Shown: positions 10,717-22,690 of the stretch, in pieces
Numbering within the stretch: the stretch's first letter is position 1
Layout: each line of letters opens with the position of its first letter
NCBI GenBank assembly: GCA_947095535.1
Contig: OX352772.1
Coordinates: forward strand, 35,235,445 to 35,299,444
Reading direction: 5' to 3'
DNA length: 64,000 nt
From: Poecilobothrus nobilitatus
Taxonomy: Eukaryota; Arthropoda; Insecta; Diptera; Dolichopodidae
The notes under the pieces: generated by a model
The model's database searches: none
What the model saw: the letters and a program-made list of their open reading frames with translations, nothing else
Told to the model about the DNA's origin: nothing
Position numbers and translations under genes: made by a program

Positions 10717-11861
10717 GGAAAGCGCTTTGGTTTTTACTCCGAGTAGAGTTTATGCTTTTATAGGATTAACTACCGCACTCACATTCAGAGTTAACTTTAC
10801 TCTGCCTTTTAGACTAGAGTTAAATATGAATTTGAACTGTCTTAGATTGAAATATTTATTTATTTCAAACAAATATTGGAGTTTTCCAAAAAAAAAAAAA
10901 ATATTAAGAAATATTATAAGTTCAATTGAACGATTTCGTTTACAATTATTTTAATATGTTAGTTTATGGTTATTGTTAGTTAATGATTAAAATTTTAAAT
11001 AAAAAAACAATAATGACATAAGACTATGACATTTGTAACACTCCTTAATTCCCCTCGCGAATAGGATAAAAAAAATTAACTCTATTGGGCCTTTCCACAC
11101 GAGTAGTGTCCTCTTTCGTCATTTTTTACTTTTACCTTCGTTTCATACCCTCTTGCCTATAAACTAAATTTGTGGTGGAGATTTTTAGGAGTAATTTTTT
11201 AAACCAAAATTTTAGAGTTTAAAAATTTAGTCCACTAACACAAACAAAAACTGAAATAAAAATTTTTATGAGGGTCAAAAAAATTTTATGTGTACATACG
11301 TTTCATTTTCGTTTGGAAAATTAAAGAAAAAAGTTTTTGAAACGGTCGCAGCAAATTTTTAAAAAAGTAAAGTGATTTTTGATCTTTCACTTGATGAAAT
11401 TATTAAAATATATTCTATTGACAAAAAGAAATTATGTGCACAGAACAGAGTTTATTCTATTTCTAGGTACATACATATATAATATATATTATTTAAAAAT
11501 TACAGGCAAAAAAATCTTATGTTACAATACAAAAAAAAATTTATTTGTTTTATGCGTGCTTTTTTTTTATATTTATTATCTACCTCTCGCAACAAATTTT
11601 GTTTTAAAATGAAATATTTACACACACATATAAAAGTAACGACTATCGAGAGGAACAGAGTGGAAATAAAAAAAAGAGGAAAGTAGTCACGAAACGAAAG
11701 AGGACACTACTCGTGTAGAAAGGCCCATTAACTCGATTCTGGTGTTTCGAAACGATATTTATGAAGTCAGATTTTATTTTACTCTACTTCGGCATTTCGT
11801 AACGATTTTTATCTATCTAGTGTTAACTAAACATCAGAGTGTTAGAAAGGAAACGCACTCC
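10717..11861. mobile_element. Repeat family A, full copy interrupted by a MITE
   Basis: The left end GGAAAGCGC...TTTTACTCC...GAGTTTATGCTTTTATAGG and right end TCAGAGTGTTAG...GCACTCC correspond to the copy at 15753-16889 and to the piece at 41545-41597. The ends are loosely inverted with respect to each other (GGAGTGCGTTT type). A 642-bp MITE interrupts it at 11086-11727. I see no transposase, so it is probably non-autonomous. Confidence 0.65.
11086..11727. mobile_element. MITE with 34-bp terminal inverted repeats nested in repeat A
   Basis: The termini TGGGCCTTTC(C/T)ACACGAG... (11086-11119) and 11694-11727 are inverted copies with one mismatch over 34 bp. The flanks TTAACTCTAT (11076-11085) and TTAACTCGAT (11728-11737) form a 10-bp target-site duplication with one change. 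The uninterrupted target TTAACTCTATTCTGG exists in the other A copy near 16757, giving a paralogous empty site. A 9-10 bp duplication suggests a Mutator-like transposase, but none is encoded here. Confidence 0.85.
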
Positions 11862-14800
11862 TGTCTGATATTAAAAATTTATTTGTATGTATATATTCAT
11901 ATAACATAATAAAAACAAAGGAAAAGGAACCGTCTTATTTCCTTTATCCAATTAGTTTTGAAACTTATTTTTCGTTAATCAGTTAGCCAAATTTGAGAAC
12001 TCTGTCATACTAACAGTCTCGAAAACAATAACTGTTTTAATTTTCTAAAGCAACTTTTATACATGCAACCGAATATATAGCTACTCCATAAAATTTACTT
12101 TTCGCCAAAACTCATCGATGTTCAATGTTAATTACATATTTAAATTATTATAATAATTTAGTTATTTAATTATAAATTAGAAATTTATAAAACGGAAGTA
12201 AAATCCATCAGATACCAATTACATTCCATTCTAGTTTTCTATCAAATTTTTAAATTAATATATTTAAATAAAGGATATAAAGATAATCAAATCCGGTTCT
12301 GTTATTTTTCCAGAATTACGCCCTGGTTACACAATTGAGGTGTCAACCTAATTTAATATTTCAATATTTTGAAAAATTAAGTTTACCTTTTGGAAATTGG
12401 TTTCAGATTTTAATTTTTAAAATTTTTAAAATTTATCAAAAACATGTAAAAATAAATTGTCAAAAAAATTACAAAATTAGCCAAATAAATATGGTTTGAA
12501 TAAAATTATCAATTTTACTAGAAAATTGTAAAGTAGCAGATTGTATGTTGCAACATGATTTTAATTTAACGATTAAAAATTATTAGTTAAACTATCAAAA
12601 TAATAAATCAAACCCGTTTGCATCAGCTGACAGCTTATTGATTAATAAAAAAAGTAAAAACTCTACCTAATTGCCGCTATATACATTTATAGACATTTCT
12701 ATTCAAATAAAACAATACAGTTATACAAACACATGAAACATTTCAATCGGTAATGTGATTAGAATGAGACAAAACTATTAAACAATTTATAAAATTATAA
12801 ATTTGCTTCTAGTCAAATAAGAGAGAAAGAAAGAGAGCAATGAATAATAAATAATTTTTGTTTCATTCAATCAAAAAGAAAAAAAAATATTTGTGGTTTT
12901 GGTTTATAGGTAAAAAATAAATATTTTGTTTTTGGGGTTTAATTAAAAAAAAAAAGAGAAAACTTTTTAGAGGAAAAGAGAATTTATTTAAATTTGATTT
13001 AAATTAAATGTTATTTAATTAAAAAGTAAACTTTATAAGAGGAAAAGTCAGAGATAAACTGATATTTAATTCAAATTGAGTGAAATTTTGGTGATTACTG
13101 AATACTGATTGATTATCAAATAAAAAAAAAAACAATTATCGAATGTGTACATACATATATATGTATATGTATAGCTTAATATAAAATACATAATTTTCTT
13201 TTAAAAATCAAAATTATTTTAGTGATTAAAAGTTAAATTTAAAATTTAAAACATTTTTATTTTTAAATATTTTAAACATTTGTGAATAGAAAATATTATA
13301 CCAAATCTGAAGTGCGTTCGGTGTTGGAAAATAGTAAAAAATACATCTATGTACATAGTTTTTATCTGAAAATTCAATTAAAAATTAACATTATTGTTAA
13401 TTTTTGGTTGCAAGCAATAATGAATGATCACCAAAGCTAGCTTGTACTAATTAATTTTTTTTTTTTTGTCATTTTTAATTATATAGTCAACTTTAATAGC
13501 CAATTATTTTCAACTATGCTCAATTAATGGAGATGAACTGTTGAAAATGGTTTGGCTACTTAGCTGTCAAAATATTGGAAATATAAATGGATGTTGTAAA
13601 CAAACATGCCAAGAAAATAATTTTGTAAATATTAAATAATTGCCTAAATGAAGAAATCTCTGTTGCAATTAATTTTATATACTTAAATCAATATGAAAAA
13701 ATAAATCAAATATAATTTGTGTTATTAATAAAAATATACATAATATAAAATATAATAAAAAAAAGAAAATTTTTTTATAAAGTTGACTAGCTAGGTATAT
13801 TTTTTGACTATTGTCATTTGTGGTTGGTTGGTTTTTTTTTTTTTTTATCAAGTGACCATATTTAATAATGTATACTAAAAATAATGAATACCTAGTTTAA
13901 ATTTAATTTAATTTGAATTAAACTAAAAATATTTTGCAACGACGAACGCACTTTATTGCACTGTTCCAGTGTTGATTATTCAATTTTAATATTTTAATAA
14001 ACAAACATAACCTCTGAATTTTTATTATTTTTATTTTAAAAGTTTTTTTTTCTTTATCATTAATTTACCGACTAAAATTGATAAAATTGATAATATTTAA
14101 AGAATTGTGTGTGTAAAAATAAAACAAAAAAAAAAACTAAAAACAGTGTATTAAAAAAAGAAAAAAAAAAAAAAATAATTTGGATTAGAAAAAAAAAAAA
14201 TATTTTATTTCGATGAACTCTTTTTTATTTATTTTTAAATATTAGTGTGTACATATGTGGCTTCTTGATGAATTAAAAACATACTACATACAAATAAACA
14301 TATATTTTTATCCTTTTAATAATTATAATAAATAGTATAAATACATAATAATATTAAATAAAAATTGATATTATTTAAAGGAATTTTATTAATTAATTTA
14401 AAAAAATTGTACAATCTAATGTAAGTAAAATTTATCTTACAGTAAATTACAACATATTAAATATTAAATAAAAAATATGTATTGAAAAAGACTTACATAC
14501 ATATATGTGTAATAATTTTAGTTTTATTGTATAGGCATTTTTTTAATATAACCGCCATATTTATAGGTATTTCTATACTCAATTAATGTTATTAATTATT
14601 ATGTTAATAATTTAATAAAAACAAAAATAATATTGACAAATATTTATATTAATTTGATAGATAATTAAATATTCAGATACAAAAATTCAGTGGATTGATT
14701 ATGTTCTTGGAAATTTAAGATTTCTTATTTATGCACACATATGTCTATGTATGTAAGCATGCATAATTTTAGCGAAGAAAAATAATGAACTAGATAGCAT

Positions 14801-15752
14801 TAAATTTTAATTTTTTAAAATCAATAAATAGAGTGAACAAAACATTTATAATAAAAATTTATAATCAAGCAGTTTTATTAAATTATGTATTTATGAAAGT
14901 TTAGTTTTAATTAGGCTTATAAAAATTCTGTTCAGTAAATTCCTATCATTTTTATTCTTTTCACCTATTGGGTCATCATCACTCAAAAATGAAACAAATT
15001 TCTAATTAAAATTGAAATATAAAGTCAGTTTCTCCTGTACTTACAACCCATCTACAAAAGATCTCTTTTATTTATTTAAATACAGCTACGTTTAAATAAT
15101 TTACCTAAATTACCCTTATAAGCAGTTTATTTGCATTACAATAGTTTTTTTTCAGATCTGCAAATGTACAATAAATTACCATTTTGTTAATCATTAAAAA
15201 AAAATTTTAATCCATAATTTGTAAATCATATTTAGAAGTAATGAAATGGCCAAAAATTGTAACAAAATATGTACTTTTTAACTTTTACATTTCGTTTATA
15301 AGAAATCTTCAAAACTATAAAATTGAGCTAGGCAACCAAAAACTTCCTAAATATAAAAAAAAATTAATGTATACCGAGAATACTTTTTTGTTTTCTTTTA
15401 AAAAATAATAAGTATTTTATTTTATGGACTTTTCTCTTGCAAATAAACAATTTTATGTAGTTACATATTTTTAATACCACTTTTCTAATGGACGCATATC
15501 GAACCATATAAAGAACGATGAAGAACCATTCATGAATCATGTTAAAAAATGTATCCTTTATCTAAATTTTTTGTTTTTAAACACCAATAAGAAATTTGAC
15601 AGTACTTAACATTAATTTTGTCAATAATTATAAATATTGCATATCATAATAATATGTTTTAGAGAGATTCAATACACTCTTTTTGTTGAATTAAAATATA
15701 TAGAACAAAATATCATGCATTTGATTAATATGAGTGCATATAGAAGAAATGC
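11862..15752. other. Non-coding AT-rich DNA
   Basis: No supported gene. TTTTGCAACGACGAA near 13932 also occurs near 9200, a short dispersed repeat. Sites resembling donors (for example GTAAGT at about 14421) have no coding or acceptor context. Confidence 0.5.
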
Positions 15753-16889
15753 TGTATTGTATTTCGTTTCTTACTCTAACTAGAGTTTATGCTTTTATAG
15801 GATAAACTACCACACTCACATGCAAAGTTAATTTTACTCTGCCATTTCGAAACGACTAGAATTAAATATGAATTTGAACTGTCAAAATTAGATGAGAACA
15901 TTTATGTATTTATTTCAAACAAATAATGGAGTCTTGAAAAAAAAATTTTATTTTTTAAAAGTACTTATTATAAGTTCATTTGGATAATTTCGTTTGCAAT
16001 TATTTCAATTAGAAGGTTCATAATATTAAAATTTGAAAAAAAAGAAGGCAGAATGTAAACCAATGGTTTTTGAAAGTGCAAATGTCTAAGGCCTAATAAA
16101 AACTGTTTAGATTTGTTACTTGCACTTTGTTACTTGTTACTTGGTTAACTTTTTTTACAATTTTGTGGAGCTGTAACTCAATAACACTATACAAGTAAAA
16201 GGAAATGTTAACAAAAGTCAAAATATATTACTAGAGCTTTAATTTTTATGTTTTTTCGAAGAAAAATGTGTACAGGTGTTTAAATTACAGGTCTTTAAAA
16301 ATATCAAATTTTCAATTTTTGAGCCCTAATAGCTTTTAAACAGGGGATGCCCTAAAAACATTTTCTGAGGAAACTTATACTAATTGTAAAAGTCCTGTCG
16401 AATGTTGTTTTCAAATTGAAAAAATGTTAAGCAGAACATGAGATATACGCATTTAAAAAGAGGGCTTTTTTACAGTGTGAGGGGTAGTAGCTCCGTAATT
16501 TCATTAATTAGTACATCATTAATTTTTTTATAAGCTCTACCTATGTTTACAATTTTTTTCTCGAACTTTAACAGTGTAGAAGTTTTGAAAACAGACGGAT
16601 GGATGGACGAACAGAGTGAAACTAATAGGTACATTTTTTCAAATTTTTTTTTGAAAATGTTCTAAAAAACAATAATGACACTTCATAAGATTTTGACATT
16701 TGTAACACTCCTTAATTCATTTCACGAGTAGGGTTAAAAAAGGTAACTGTGTTAACTCTATTCTGGTATTTCGAAACGATATTTATGACGTCACAGAGTT
16801 TATTTTACTCTACTCCGGCATTTCGAAACGACTTTTATCTGTCATAGTATCAGCTAAACACCAGAGAGGAAGAAACAAAACCCACTTCT
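15753..16889. mobile_element. Repeat family A, copy with an internal family B insertion
   Basis: The left arm (TTCGTTTCTTACTCTAAC, GAGTTTATGCTTTTATAGG, CATTTCGAAACGAC) and right arm (TGACATTTGTAACACTCC, GGTATTTCGAAACGATATTTATGACGTCAC, written in two overlapping motifs) match the other A copies. The middle (about 16042-16661) is unrelated to A and matches family B. The two ends are approximate inverted repeats. Confidence 0.65.
16042..16661 (+). mobile_element. Repeat family B (mini-me/DINE-1-like), copy 1
   Basis: Shares GAGCTGTAACTC, AGAGCTTTAATTTTTATG, ACAGGTGTTTAAATTACAGG and the degenerate (GGAY)n tract GACGGATGGATGGACGAAC with the copies at 18596-20130 and 37860-38640. A (GTCY)n proto-microsatellite is a hallmark of Drosophila mini-me elements, now grouped with DINE-1 Helitron-like repeats. 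The assignment is by resemblance only. Confidence 0.5.
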
Positions 16890-18595
16890 GTTAAAATATG
16901 TATATGTATAAGTGTCTATGTACAAAAAATAATTAAAAGGCATTTTACAGTTGGTTACAAAATCAGTGTTTCAATAATTTATTGTTTAGTACTTATTTAT
17001 TTTATTTTTAAATTAAATTTAATTAAATGGCTTTTCATTATGTTTACAACGCATGTGGGGTTATAAAAAAAGAACTGCTTTTATCAAAATAATTAGAATA
17101 CTAATACTTAATAGTTAATTGTTGTTGTACTAAAATATAAAAATAAAAGTAAGTAAGTAACTAAATTTTAAAAAATTTTAATTTGATATTTTATTATTAG
17201 AGACATTTCTTTTTAACAAATCGACCCACACCCCATACATATATATGTATTTAAGTAAGATTGTACATTTTTTTAAATTAATTTTTAATATTTTTTGTTC
17301 TAATTTTTGTAGATTTATTTTATAAAATTTAAAAATTATTAATTGAACTATAAATGAAAAAAAAAAATTTAAATATAAAAAAATTAAAATAATATTATTA
17401 CATATTTAATAGAAAATTTCAATTAAAAGTGTTTTTTAAATATCTTTCGAACGCGAACAATAAAAATTTGAACTTAAAATATAACTAAACATTATTTCTA
17501 AATAATATATGTGTAAAAAATGGTTTTCTTAAAAAGATGAATTACCGATAAAAACTGGAAAATGGCTTTAAAGAAGTAAGTATTAATTTAAGTACGTTAT
17601 AATTTACTTAATTCGTTTATTATTATTATTATTTTGTTTTAAATAAAATTAAAGAAAAATATTCATGAATTTTGGCTACAAAACTTTTAGGGCAATGCCT
17701 GTTTACAACATAGAGAAAATTTAAATTATAAGATTTTTTTTTCGCGATAGTTTTAAAATGAAAAGATGAATATATAGCGGAAAACAAAAAGTTAAATACT
17801 TATTTAATATTTGTTGAAATAGATTAATTAATAGATCGTAATCAAAATAACCCAGTGGTACATTGTTTGTGCTATTTGTGCTGTGCCATGTAAACCAACC
17901 CAGTGGCCTTTAAAAAATATTTGGTATAAACTTCGATAAAACAAATCTCTTTTTAATATAAGAGTCGGGCAACGAGGGGTTAACAAGTTGTAACTAAATT
18001 CTGTGTTCTTCATTGGCATTTAAAAGAAATAATAATTACTCAATAACCAAACCAACCAACCAACAAAACCAATCAAGAACTTAATAGACTCTTGTGTCGT
18101 AATGGGTAAACGGAGTTTAGTTAATAAAAATTTGTCCTGGTCTCATTTGTAACTAACAAGGTCTCATTTGTTACTCTATTCTTTTTCGTTTTTGAATTAT
18201 GGTGAAATGTTTTTTGGTAGAATTTTAAAAAAAAGTCAATTTTTCATATAAAAATGTGATTTAAAATTTTATTTTTTCCAGAGTTATTACGACTTTTCTA
18301 GAATATTTATATATGTTTATATGTCAGATTCTGAATTAAGAGGGATTTTAGAGTTGGATTCAAAAGCAGAGTTATAGGTTTTTTCGAGAATACTTATATA
18401 GGTATATGTATATGTGAGATTCTGAATTAGAAGAAATTTTATAGTTTTTCTATATTATTTGATTTCAAAATCAGGATTTCAATAATTTGTTTAGCGAGAG
18501 TTTGGGGGTGGCAGCCCCTATAACTTCAAAGGCTTTTATCTTGCAAAATGTATGAAAAAACGAGGAAGAATACAGTTGACTTTGTCAACTCTTAG
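16890..18595. other. Non-coding DNA with an old tandem duplication at about 18290-18480
   Basis: Two degenerate units contain AGAGTTATTACGACTTTTC/AGAGTTATAGGTTTTTTC, followed by ATATGT...AGATTCTGAATTA. No gene was recognised. A possible GTAAGTATT donor at 17576 follows ATGGCTTTAAAGAA but has no partner signals. Confidence 0.45.
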
Positions 18596-20130
18596 ATACC
18601 CGTACGAACCGTTAGTATGTTCACAGTCACTCTGCCTACAATATTATTTTTTTAATATTTTAGTATTTTAAAATAATTTGGGTGAATTTTATAATTTCTA
18701 GAACTTATGGGTTGTACATATATTCAAACTATATGTTTATATGTACATTCTTCTAAAGCAGATTCTAACCTTCCACATAACGATTATCAATCCAAAACTT
18801 TTTCAAATATTCTATAGTAACATTTAATACTAAGCGGTAAATGTATATTAAATTTACTTAGTACAAAATAGTAAATATAATTTTAAATATTATATTATAT
18901 TATATTTAAATATTCCATTGACAGAATAATTTCTTATAAGTACAATAAAATACATATATGTATGTAAATATGGCGCTATATAATATACATATATACTCTT
19001 ATCATTCATTCACTAGTGACATATACGATATGTAAATAAACATGATATTATATAAGTATGTATATATATCAATATCATATAAATAAAAATTCTTCAAGCA
19101 ACCGTTATGTTGTTTATATAATTACATTTTTTTGTACTACGCATTATATCCTCAACAATTTCAAATTATCGAGTAAAACAAATTGGAAAAAATTCGTTTT
19201 AAAGAAATTTGTTAGAAAATTTGAAAAAATCAACTAACACTTTCGTCAATTATAAAGTAACCCTATATTATTAAAAAAAGTTGTTAACAGAAATAAAAGT
19301 ATAATGTTGGAGCTTTAATTTTTGTGTATTACTTCAAAAAAATTTTAACAGGTGTTCAAGTTACAGGTGTTTAAAAATAGGAAATTTTCAGTTTTTGACT
19401 CCTTACAGCTCCTAAACGGGGGATCATACAAAAAAAATTTCTGAAATGACTCATACTAATTTTCAAAGATCTAACTTCTGTCAAAATTTCAAGTTTTCAA
19501 CTTTAACCGTTTAGAAGATGGAAGGGTTAAAGAATTCTGCAAAATTTGAGTTTCGCATAACGGTAAATTAAGACACCATATGCCAAAAATATATATTTAT
19601 TGTATATATACTTTTAAAGCTAATGAAAGTAGTAATCGTTTGGCGTTTTCAAAATGAAGATATACCTTATACAACTTGTGCTATAACAATTTAAATATAG
19701 AGCTTTTTTGAACCTTTGGGGAGCTGTAGCTCCGTAACGGGTGGGGCTACAAAAAAAAGTTATTAAAAATAAAATTAATATTTTTGTGAGATCTATCAGT
19801 AGTTAAAATTTCATAGCTCTATTGCAAAAAAAATGTGGGGATCTAAAAGTTAGGTGTTCGAGAGCTACCCTAAGGCTTGGTCCAAACTCAACCAAAAAAA
19901 ATAGGGAACCTACAAATTACTCCCAAAATATTTTGTGTAAATTTCAAGATTCTAGCTTTCTTAGTTTTTGAGTTAGCGTGCTGACGGACGGACGGACGGA
20001 CATGGCTCAAAAGTCTTAGAATTTTTTTCTGATCCGATCCATACCTTTGAAGGTATATCTAGCTCGCTTATTTCGAGGTGTTACAAACGGAGGAGTAATT
20101 TTATTATACCCGATCCTATCGTACGGGTAT
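18596..20130 (+). mobile_element. Repeat family B, longest copy, with 12-bp perfect terminal inverted repeats
   Basis: ATACCCGTACGA (18596-18607) is the exact inverse complement of TCGTACGGGTAT (20119-20130). Just outside the left end is the small hairpin GTTGACTTTGTCAAC (18575-18589). Inside are the B-family blocks (TTGGAGCTTTAATTTTTGTG, GGTGTTCAAGTTACAGGTG, GGGGAGCTGTAGCTCCGTAAC) and near the right end the tract GACGGACGGACGGACATGG. The (GTCY)n microsatellite and the AGATACCCG-type end resemble mini-me/DINE-1-like elements of Drosophila. There is no coding capacity. Confidence 0.6.
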
Positions 20131-21479
20131 AAAAATAGGGGGTATTTAATAGGTTAAATATCTGACTTCTGATGTCCATATCTTTATTATTAAAATTGTG
20201 CTAAAAATAAAAAAAAAATCCCTCCTAATTTAGAATCTATTCGGTATTTACTTATTTCTATCCAAAAACATTTTACAATAACTCAAAAATGAAAAAGAAG
20301 TAACAAGAGTAACAAATGAGATCTTGTTAGAAAGAGGGGAGAAGGGAGAAAAACATTTGTTCACAAAAAAAGTACTGTTATATATTTAATTTCAAAAAAA
20401 AATTTAAAAACGTGCATATTAAAAAATTTTTTTTTTGTTTTAAGCATTCTGTACACAAATTAGACAACCTGTACTAATTATATGTATACCATTTTAAGGG
20501 TTTTTCATAGACCTTTCTTTTAGATCTAACAATTTTTGAGATATTTACCGTTATTTAAGCATGTACGCACAATTTTCAAAGCACCGTTGGAGCCCCTTAA
20601 AGCTTTCGTCGCCAATCGCGACCCTTACAGAAATTCGTTATTTTTATTGACTTTTATACAAAATTACAAAACAACAATGTATCTATTCGAAAATTTTGCC
20701 GCATATATTATGTATTTATTATTGTTGTTTTGTTTTGGTATCCTATAGTTGACATAGTCTACTCTATATTATTCCTTGTTTTATCGCTATTTTATTTTCC
20801 TATATTTAAATGTTATGATAACTCTAATAACTTTTAGTTGATTGTTTTTCAATTTGATCAGAAGTAGAGATTTTTATTTTTTAATATACATGTTAGTTAT
20901 ACATATTTGAAATTTAAGACTCCTTAAGAATTGGAAATCATCCAATAAAACATAGAATAAAAAAATAAAAATACATACTTATATGTTATTTTTTCAATAT
21001 GGAGAATTAACCAAACTAGTCGAAGAGTGATTCAAAAAGAAAAGGCAATATTAGTTTATATTATTGTTTGTTTTTAATAACAAATTTATCAATTTGAAAA
21101 ATACTTAAATGTAAATAATATTCTCCATTTAGAAAAATATCGTAAAGATACACAAGTGTTTGAATGTTGTTTTTGAAGTGAAAGAGTTAATAATATTTTG
21201 TTTATAACTTTCTTCTGTAGTTAGTTAGTTTTTTTTTTCTCAGTCAATTTTATATAAATGTAAAAAAACCAAAATTTCTTTATATTTATTTTTTTATATG
21301 TCATTTGAAACGCTATAATAGTTATGGTTTTAGTTCCACTAAATATTTTTCTCATCAGACAACATCAAACATCAGGGAATTACTTTACTAATTAAGAAAA
21401 TAATAGTACTTACTTACTTATAGTTTTTTTTTTTTTGAAAAATTCTAAAAACAATACAAATTTTGATACAAAGGAAGTT
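20131..21479. other. Non-coding AT-rich DNA
   Basis: Nothing supportable. A 70-codon open frame starting near 20536 has no recognisable similarity or coding composition. Confidence 0.5.
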
Positions 21480-21945
21480 ACAATTCTATTTGTTTTGAAC
21501 AAATTTTTTGGGAAAAACTTCCGTAAAATTTGTGCTGATTGTGCTGGTGTAACAGGTTCGGCTAGCTATCATACAATTTATTTTTTTAAATGAAAATAAC
21601 TCAGGATCTATTGAAGTTAGGTGTCTGAAATTTTGTAAAAAGATGTGTAATTGCATACTGGGCTGAATGGGCTAAGATAAAATTTGGTTGGACTAGAGCA
21701 GCAGGTTCAGGTAGCTTACCCATTTTGAAACTTAATAAAGCTAGGCATTTTAAATCTCACAAAAGATGATGAAGTTTTATGGCAATAATTTCTGTAAAAT
21801 TTGATTTTGCTCATGCAACAGGACCGGATAGCTGTCATACGACTCCAAAATTTACATAAATGTATTTCGGTACTTAACATCAGTACTAAAACATCTGAAA
21901 TTTTGTAAAAGATTATCAAGTTCTATGGAAACAGCATATAAGTAT
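21480..21945. repeat. Degenerate tandem repeat, about three units of 115-150 bp
   Basis: CAGGTTCGGCTAGCTATCATAC (21553, shown in two parts CAGGTTCGGC + TAGCTATCATAC), CAGGTTCAGGTAGCTTACCC (21702) and CAGGACCGGATAGCTGTCAT (21819) recur. Each is followed by a diverged CTGAAATTTTGTAAAA or CTCACAAAAGATG block. Similar ATAGCTGTCATA-type arrays are common in fly introns. Confidence 0.6.
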
Positions 21946-22470
21946 ATTACGTTCATATCGGTATCCCAGAGTTGATATAGTCTATAACTCCTAGGTCCTC
22001 TTCGCCGTTCTTTTTAAATGATTTAATTCTAATACTATAGCTTTTTGAATTATTAAATTTTAGTGTTGGATTCTGGAAAAAGCGTATTATCCTTTGTAGC
22101 CAACTCTAAAATTCTTCCTAATTATTTTTTTTTACATTCATATATTAACATCAAAGAATATAAAAAGTGGGGGCTGCTGCTGCTAAACTCCGCTAAACCA
22201 TTTATTGATACCTTGATTTTGTCATTTTTCACTTTTACTTTTAATCTGAAATCCATTTTTTTTTTGGAGATAATCATGACGGTTTTTAATATTTTTTAAA
22301 TAAAAAAAAAAAGGCATTTTAATTCAATTTCACTTAGTAATGTTGAAGAAGGTTTCTGATAATATTGTATAAATATTATTTACATATTATGTCAATTATC
22401 ATTTGTCAGTTCATATTTATGTAAATAAGTAGAAATTTACAATAATGTATGAATATAGAGTGTTGATATT

Positions 22471-22680
22471 TTTATTTTTAAGTTTATTCCCCTGCCACAT
22501 AAATGTAACAAGAAATTTATACAGCCTTTCCTTTTCAGACGTGGCTGTAAATGTCGTAAGGGTGAATTATTTTCACGAAGTGTTTGGGATTCGAACCCAC
22601 ACTCCTTCGGTGTTACAAGGTATTTCATACACCACCACTAAGGCCACCATGTGCCACTAGGTCACCGAGGCCCCCATAGA
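22471..22680 (-). mobile_element. tRNA-derived SINE, family 1 copy b
   Basis: Minus-strand copy with B box GGTTCGAATCC (about 22588-22598), body ACGACATTTAC and tail, flanked by a perfect 10-bp target-site duplication TGTTGATATT (22461-22470 and 22681-22690). The head contains two A-box-like pieces (around 22628-22640 and 22653-22664), so the first 30 or so bases are partly duplicated. Confidence 0.9.
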
Positions 22681-22690
22681 TGTTGATATT

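Noticed and set aside
11379..11612. 77-codon frame inside the MITE
   Set aside because: No transposase motif and AT-driven composition; it is too short to be a transposase.
17521..17582. Non-coding first exon ending at GTAAGTATT (17576)
   Set aside because: Only the donor is good. No promoter element, no acceptor partner and no conservation information.
22437..22660. Small plus- and minus-strand frames at 22437-22660 and 57705-58029
   Set aside because: They lie inside SINE copies and only translate the repeat.
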